From: Acidimicrobiales bacterium
Lineage (GTDB): Bacteria > Actinomycetota > Acidimicrobiia > Acidimicrobiales > Aldehydirespiratoraceae
Reading direction: 5' to 3'
DNA: 5,775 bases
Assembly: GCA_021604885.1 (NCBI GenBank)
Contig: BQJV01000230.1
Coordinates: 1 to 5,775, forward strand
This document shows, one piece after another, positions 3,477 through 5,775 of the stretch. Position numbers and translations under genes: made by a program. Each line of letters begins with the position of its first letter. The stretch's first letter is position 1. The notes under the pieces were generated by a model. The model saw nothing but the letters and a program-made list of their open reading frames with translations. It ran no database searches and was not told the origin of the DNA.

Positions 3477-5775
3477 TCAGTCGTCGTCGAAGATGATGAT
3501 GAGGCCGAGGCCGAAGAAGCCGGTGTAGAGCGTGGCATTCGGTGACGGGTTGCCGAACGCCGCCAGCCCCCACTCACCCCAGAGCAGCGGTGGTTCGACG
3601 ACCGTGTCGCCCAGTATCTCGACCGGGAACGTGGCGGACACCTGGCCGGCGGGGATGGTGAGCGTGCCGGCGAACGCCGTGTAGTCCACGCCCGACTGCG
3701 CGACCTGCGGGTTGGCGGTGTCGGCCGACGTGTAGTCGATCGTGATGTCGGTGGACGACGGGCGGGTCATGGTCACCGTGAAGTCGTGGAACGTCGATCC
3801 CACGTCGCCTTCGAAGGCGGCCACACCCGATGGCCGGATCTCCGGCAGCGGGTCGTCGTCGACGATGTCGACGAATCCACTTCCGGCTCCGATCGACGCG
3901 TTCACCGGGTTGCTCAGTTGGATCTCGAGCGTTTCGAGGAGCTCGGCGACCTCGTCGTCGGCGACGGTGACCTCGGCGAAGAGGCGGTCATCACCTTCGT
4001 TCCAGACGAGGTGACCGCTCGTGCCGACGACATCGGCGTGACCGGCGAGGGCCGGATCGCCGGTGGCGTCGACGACGTCCCAGTCGACCTCGACGTCGAA
4101 GATGGCGGGGTGGGACAGGTCGACCGGGATCGACGCGACGACGGTGCCGCCGCCTCCCGGCTCGACCACTGCCTCACCGGTGCGGGCGATGATCTCCGGC
4201 TGGCCCAGCATGTCGACGGCGGGGGGAAGTGAGAGCACCTGCCAGGTCGCGCCACCGTCCGTGGACTTCATGACGTCCTGTTGCGCGTACGCGAACACCG
4301 TCTGGTCGTTGGCGAAGTCCTCGGAGAACTCGATGGGGACCTCCGTCGGGTTGTTGAACTCCGCGATCACCAGATTGTTCGCGAGCAGATCCGCGCCGGT
4401 TGCCGAGAACGACACGCCGCCGTCGGTCGACTTGAGCAGACCGGCCGTCTCCTCGCTGACCAGGACGACCCCGTCGTTGGCGAAGTCCGGGGAGATCGCG
4501 ACGGCCTCGACGTGGCTCGTGGCCGTCAGGGGGCCTCCGGTGATCATCGACCAGCTCGTGCCACCGTTCGTCGTGACGAGCAGCCCAGCCGGCGTGGCGG
4601 CGAAGACGGTCCCGTCGACCGCGTAGTTCGGGGAGATCGCGACCTGCGGCGTCGACGCGGCGGGGCCGGTCGGCGACCAGGTGGATCCGCCATCGACGCT
4701 CTTGACGACGCCGGTGTCGATGCCGGCGAAGAGGGTGTCATCCGACGTGTAGGCGGGGCTGACGACGAGTGAGCGAATCCGACTCCCGGCATTGGACAGA
4801 TGCGTCCATGCCGTGGCGCCGCCGCCGGTCGAGCGGTGGACATCGCCCAGCAGCGTGCCGAAGAACACGGTCTGATCGGACGCGAAGTCCGGCGACACGG
4901 CGATCACCGGGCCGCGGATCGGCGGCGTCGGCGTCGAGACGAACACCTCGTTCCAGAACTCACCGAGGTCGTCGCTGTAGGCGAAGCGGTTCGGCGTCAC
5001 CGTGAACATCCGTTGGTCGTTCGCGAAGTCCGGCGACATCTCGGCGTTGTAGAGGCGGCGCACCGCCGCGAACCCGTTGCCGTCGTCACGGACGTGGCCC
5101 AAGCCGGTGTGGGCGGGCTGCCAGGTTGCTCCGCCGTCCGTGGACACGTAGGCGCCCTTCACGTAGGTCGTGACCAGGACCGTCTGGTCGTTCGCATAGT
5201 CCGGCGACAAGGCGATGCCGACGATGTAGTCGACGTGGGTGTGTTGCGCGGTCCAGGTCGTCGCACCGTCGTCGGACCGGAAGAGTCCGTCGAAGCCGCC
5301 CACGTAGAGCGTGTAGGTGCCGCCGTTGTCGCCGACCACGATCTCGCCGAAGTTCGCCCGCCCGAGTTGGGCGGCCTGCGCGGCGACGGTCAGCCCGCTG
5401 CTGCTGAGCGTCCACGTGACGCCGCCGTCCGTCGAGCGATAGACGCCGTCGGTCCGAGACGACAGCCAGGCGGTCTGATCGGACGCGTGGGTCGGTGAGA
5501 TGGCGAGCGACTGGACCTCTTCCGCCGGCAGGGCGAGGCCCGCCGCGGCGAAAGTCACGCCGTCATCAGCCGAGCGGAAGAGGGCACCGGTCTCGGTGCC
5601 GACCAGGATCGTCACATCCGTTGCGTTGGGTGCCGCGACGATCGTCGTGATGGATGGGCCGCCGGCCACCGAGTAGAGCGATGTCCAGTTGGCGCCGCCG
5701 TCCGTGGAACGCCAGACATCACCGTTGCGGTCGCCGGCGAAGAGGTCGCCGGACGGGGCGAACGCGAGCGCGTCG
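3477..5775 (-). CDS. Large Asp-box (BNR) repeat protein with two C-terminal Calx-beta domains, 5' end beyond the window
   Basis: The frame is open to the right edge (first full codon at 5774), so the visible part is the last 765 residues; a GTG at 5669 lies inside a repeat and is not the real start. Residues 1-511 hold eleven Asp-boxes of the type S-T-D-G-G-x-T-W, at about 21, 66, 112, 165, 209, 266, 313, 357, 399, 447 and 502, alternating with eight copies of a SPDFANDQTVF-like motif (at 93, 190, 247, 294, 339, 381, 428, 484). This pattern belongs to beta-propeller proteins of the sialidase/VPS10/Ycf48-like superfamily. Residues ~533-641 and ~645-765 are Calx-beta domains, each ending in a D-D-D run; the second has the typical DYTAFAGTLTIPAGQ and GDTVVEP signatures. 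No sialidase catalytic set, LPxTG or C-terminal membrane segment is seen. It is probably exported and used for adhesion or binding; the signal peptide would be outside the window. Asp-boxes 6 (YSDDLGEFW) and 7 (STGGGATAW) are degenerate. Confidence 0.9.
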   Translation of the reverse strand, partial: DALAFAPSGDLFAGDRNGDVWRSTDGGANWTSLYSVAGGPSITTIVAAPNATDVTILVGTETGALFRSADDGVTFAAAGLALPAEEVQSLAISPTHASDQTAWLSSRTDGVYRSTDGGVTWTLSSSGLTVAAQAAQLGRANFGEIVVGDNGGTYTLYVGGFDGLFRSDDGATTWTAQHTHVDYIVGIALSPDYANDQTVLVTTYVKGAYVSTDGGATWQPAHTGLGHVRDDGNGFAAVRRLYNAEMSPDFANDQRMFTVTPNRFAYSDDLGEFWNEVFVSTPTPPIRGPVIAVSPDFASDQTVFFGTLLGDVHRSTGGGATAWTHLSNAGSRIRSLVVSPAYTSDDTLFAGIDTGVVKSVDGGSTWSPTGPAASTPQVAISPNYAVDGTVFAATPAGLLVTTNGGTSWSMITGGPLTATSHVEAVAISPDFANDGVVLVSEETAGLLKSTDGGVSFSATGADLLANNLVIAEFNNPTEVPIEFSEDFANDQTVFAYAQQDVMKSTDGGATWQVLSLPPAVDMLGQPEIIARTGEAVVEPGGGGTVVASIPVDLSHPAIFDVEVDWDVVDATGDPALAGHADVVGTSGHLVWNEGDDRLFAEVTVADDEVAELLETLEIQLSNPVNASIGAGSGFVDIVDDDPLPEIRPSGVAAFEGDVGSTFHDFTVTMTRPSSTDITIDYTSADTANPQVAQSGVDYTAFAGTLTIPAGQVSATFPVEILGDTVVEPPLLWGEWGLAAFGNPSPNATLYTGFFGLGLIIIFDDD
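4242..5714 (-). repeat. Eleven degenerate in-frame coding repeats (Asp-box units of about 42-56 codons)
   Basis: Each unit pairs an Asp-box with, usually, a SPDFANDQTVF-like strand. Similarity is partly kept in the DNA: GTCGTTGGCGAAGTCC occurs exactly at 4305-4320 and 4473-4488 (168 bp apart, 56 codons), and CGCGAAGTCCGGCGACA at 4881-4897 and 5022-5038 (141 bp, 47 codons), read on the plus strand. Both distances are multiples of three, so recombination between them would add or delete whole units without breaking the frame. The stretch between boxes 3 and 4 lacks the SPDF strand. Confidence 0.82.

Noticed and set aside
3452..3480. Possible bidirectional terminator between the convergent hydrolase and Asp-box genes.
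   Set aside because: There are only short hairpins (CCGAG-CAG-CTCGG at 3452-3464 and CTGA-TCGTC-TCAG at 3468-3480, the latter holding both stop codons) and no T-tract on either strand.
2494..3573. A 359-codon open frame on the minus strand opposite the hydrolase.
   Set aside because: It is antisense to a gene with a complete catalytic triad, has low-complexity composition and no recognisable domain.
3742..4626. Plus-strand open frames of 90-187 codons opposite the Asp-box/Calx-beta gene.
   Set aside because: They are antisense to a gene with clear repeated motifs, and their composition is what the reverse of those repeats produces.
5667..5669. GTG as the start of the Asp-box protein.
   Set aside because: The frame stays open to the window edge and the upstream codons encode another Asp-box (WRSTDGGANW), so the gene begins outside the window.
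4242..5714. A sialidase or other glycosidase assignment based on the Asp-boxes.
   Set aside because: Asp-boxes are structural and occur in many propellers. The arginine triad and FRIP motif of sialidases are not seen in the visible part.

Overview
This is a very GC-rich, densely coding bacterial segment. Codon use (G/C at third positions), a TTG start with a strong Shine-Dalgarno, a comM-dprA pair and a small zinc-motif protein resembling an actinobacterial family point to a high-GC actinobacterium. A member of the Acidimicrobiia or a relative is my best guess, inferred from style rather than from any marker gene. No tRNA, rRNA, CRISPR array, insertion sequence or att site is visible.

Layout. 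(1) Positions 1-1788, minus strand: comM (YifB-type AAA+ helicase), then the 5' part of dprA, which runs off the left edge. The two overlap by 17 bp and are almost certainly co-transcribed. Both act on single-stranded DNA taken up in natural transformation. (2) Positions 1789-1894: a 106-bp spacer holding the comM ribosome-binding site and a 16-bp perfect palindrome. (3) Positions 1895-2239, minus: a small lipoprotein-type mono-haem cytochrome c. (4) Positions 2240-2261: a 22-bp divergent spacer with overlapping -10-like hexamers on the two strands, suggesting a shared, nearly leaderless divergent promoter. (5) Positions 2262-3471, plus: a tight three-gene run of a 36-residue single-pass membrane peptide, a 70-residue CxxC/HxHxxC putative zinc-binding protein, and a hormone-sensitive-lipase-family (family IV) alpha/beta hydrolase. 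(6) Positions 3477-5775, minus: the C-terminal 765 residues of a large, probably exported protein with eleven Asp-box (BNR) repeats followed by two Calx-beta domains. Its N-terminus lies beyond the right edge. It converges on the hydrolase gene with only 5 bp between the stop codons.

How the genes relate. The comM-dprA pair forms one functional unit. The cytochrome, the small-protein/hydrolase run and the Asp-box/Calx-beta protein have no obvious shared pathway. I see no convincing new multi-gene system here. The best leads are the compact divergent promoter, the 36-residue membrane peptide beside the zinc-motif protein, and the architecture of the Asp-box/Calx-beta protein.
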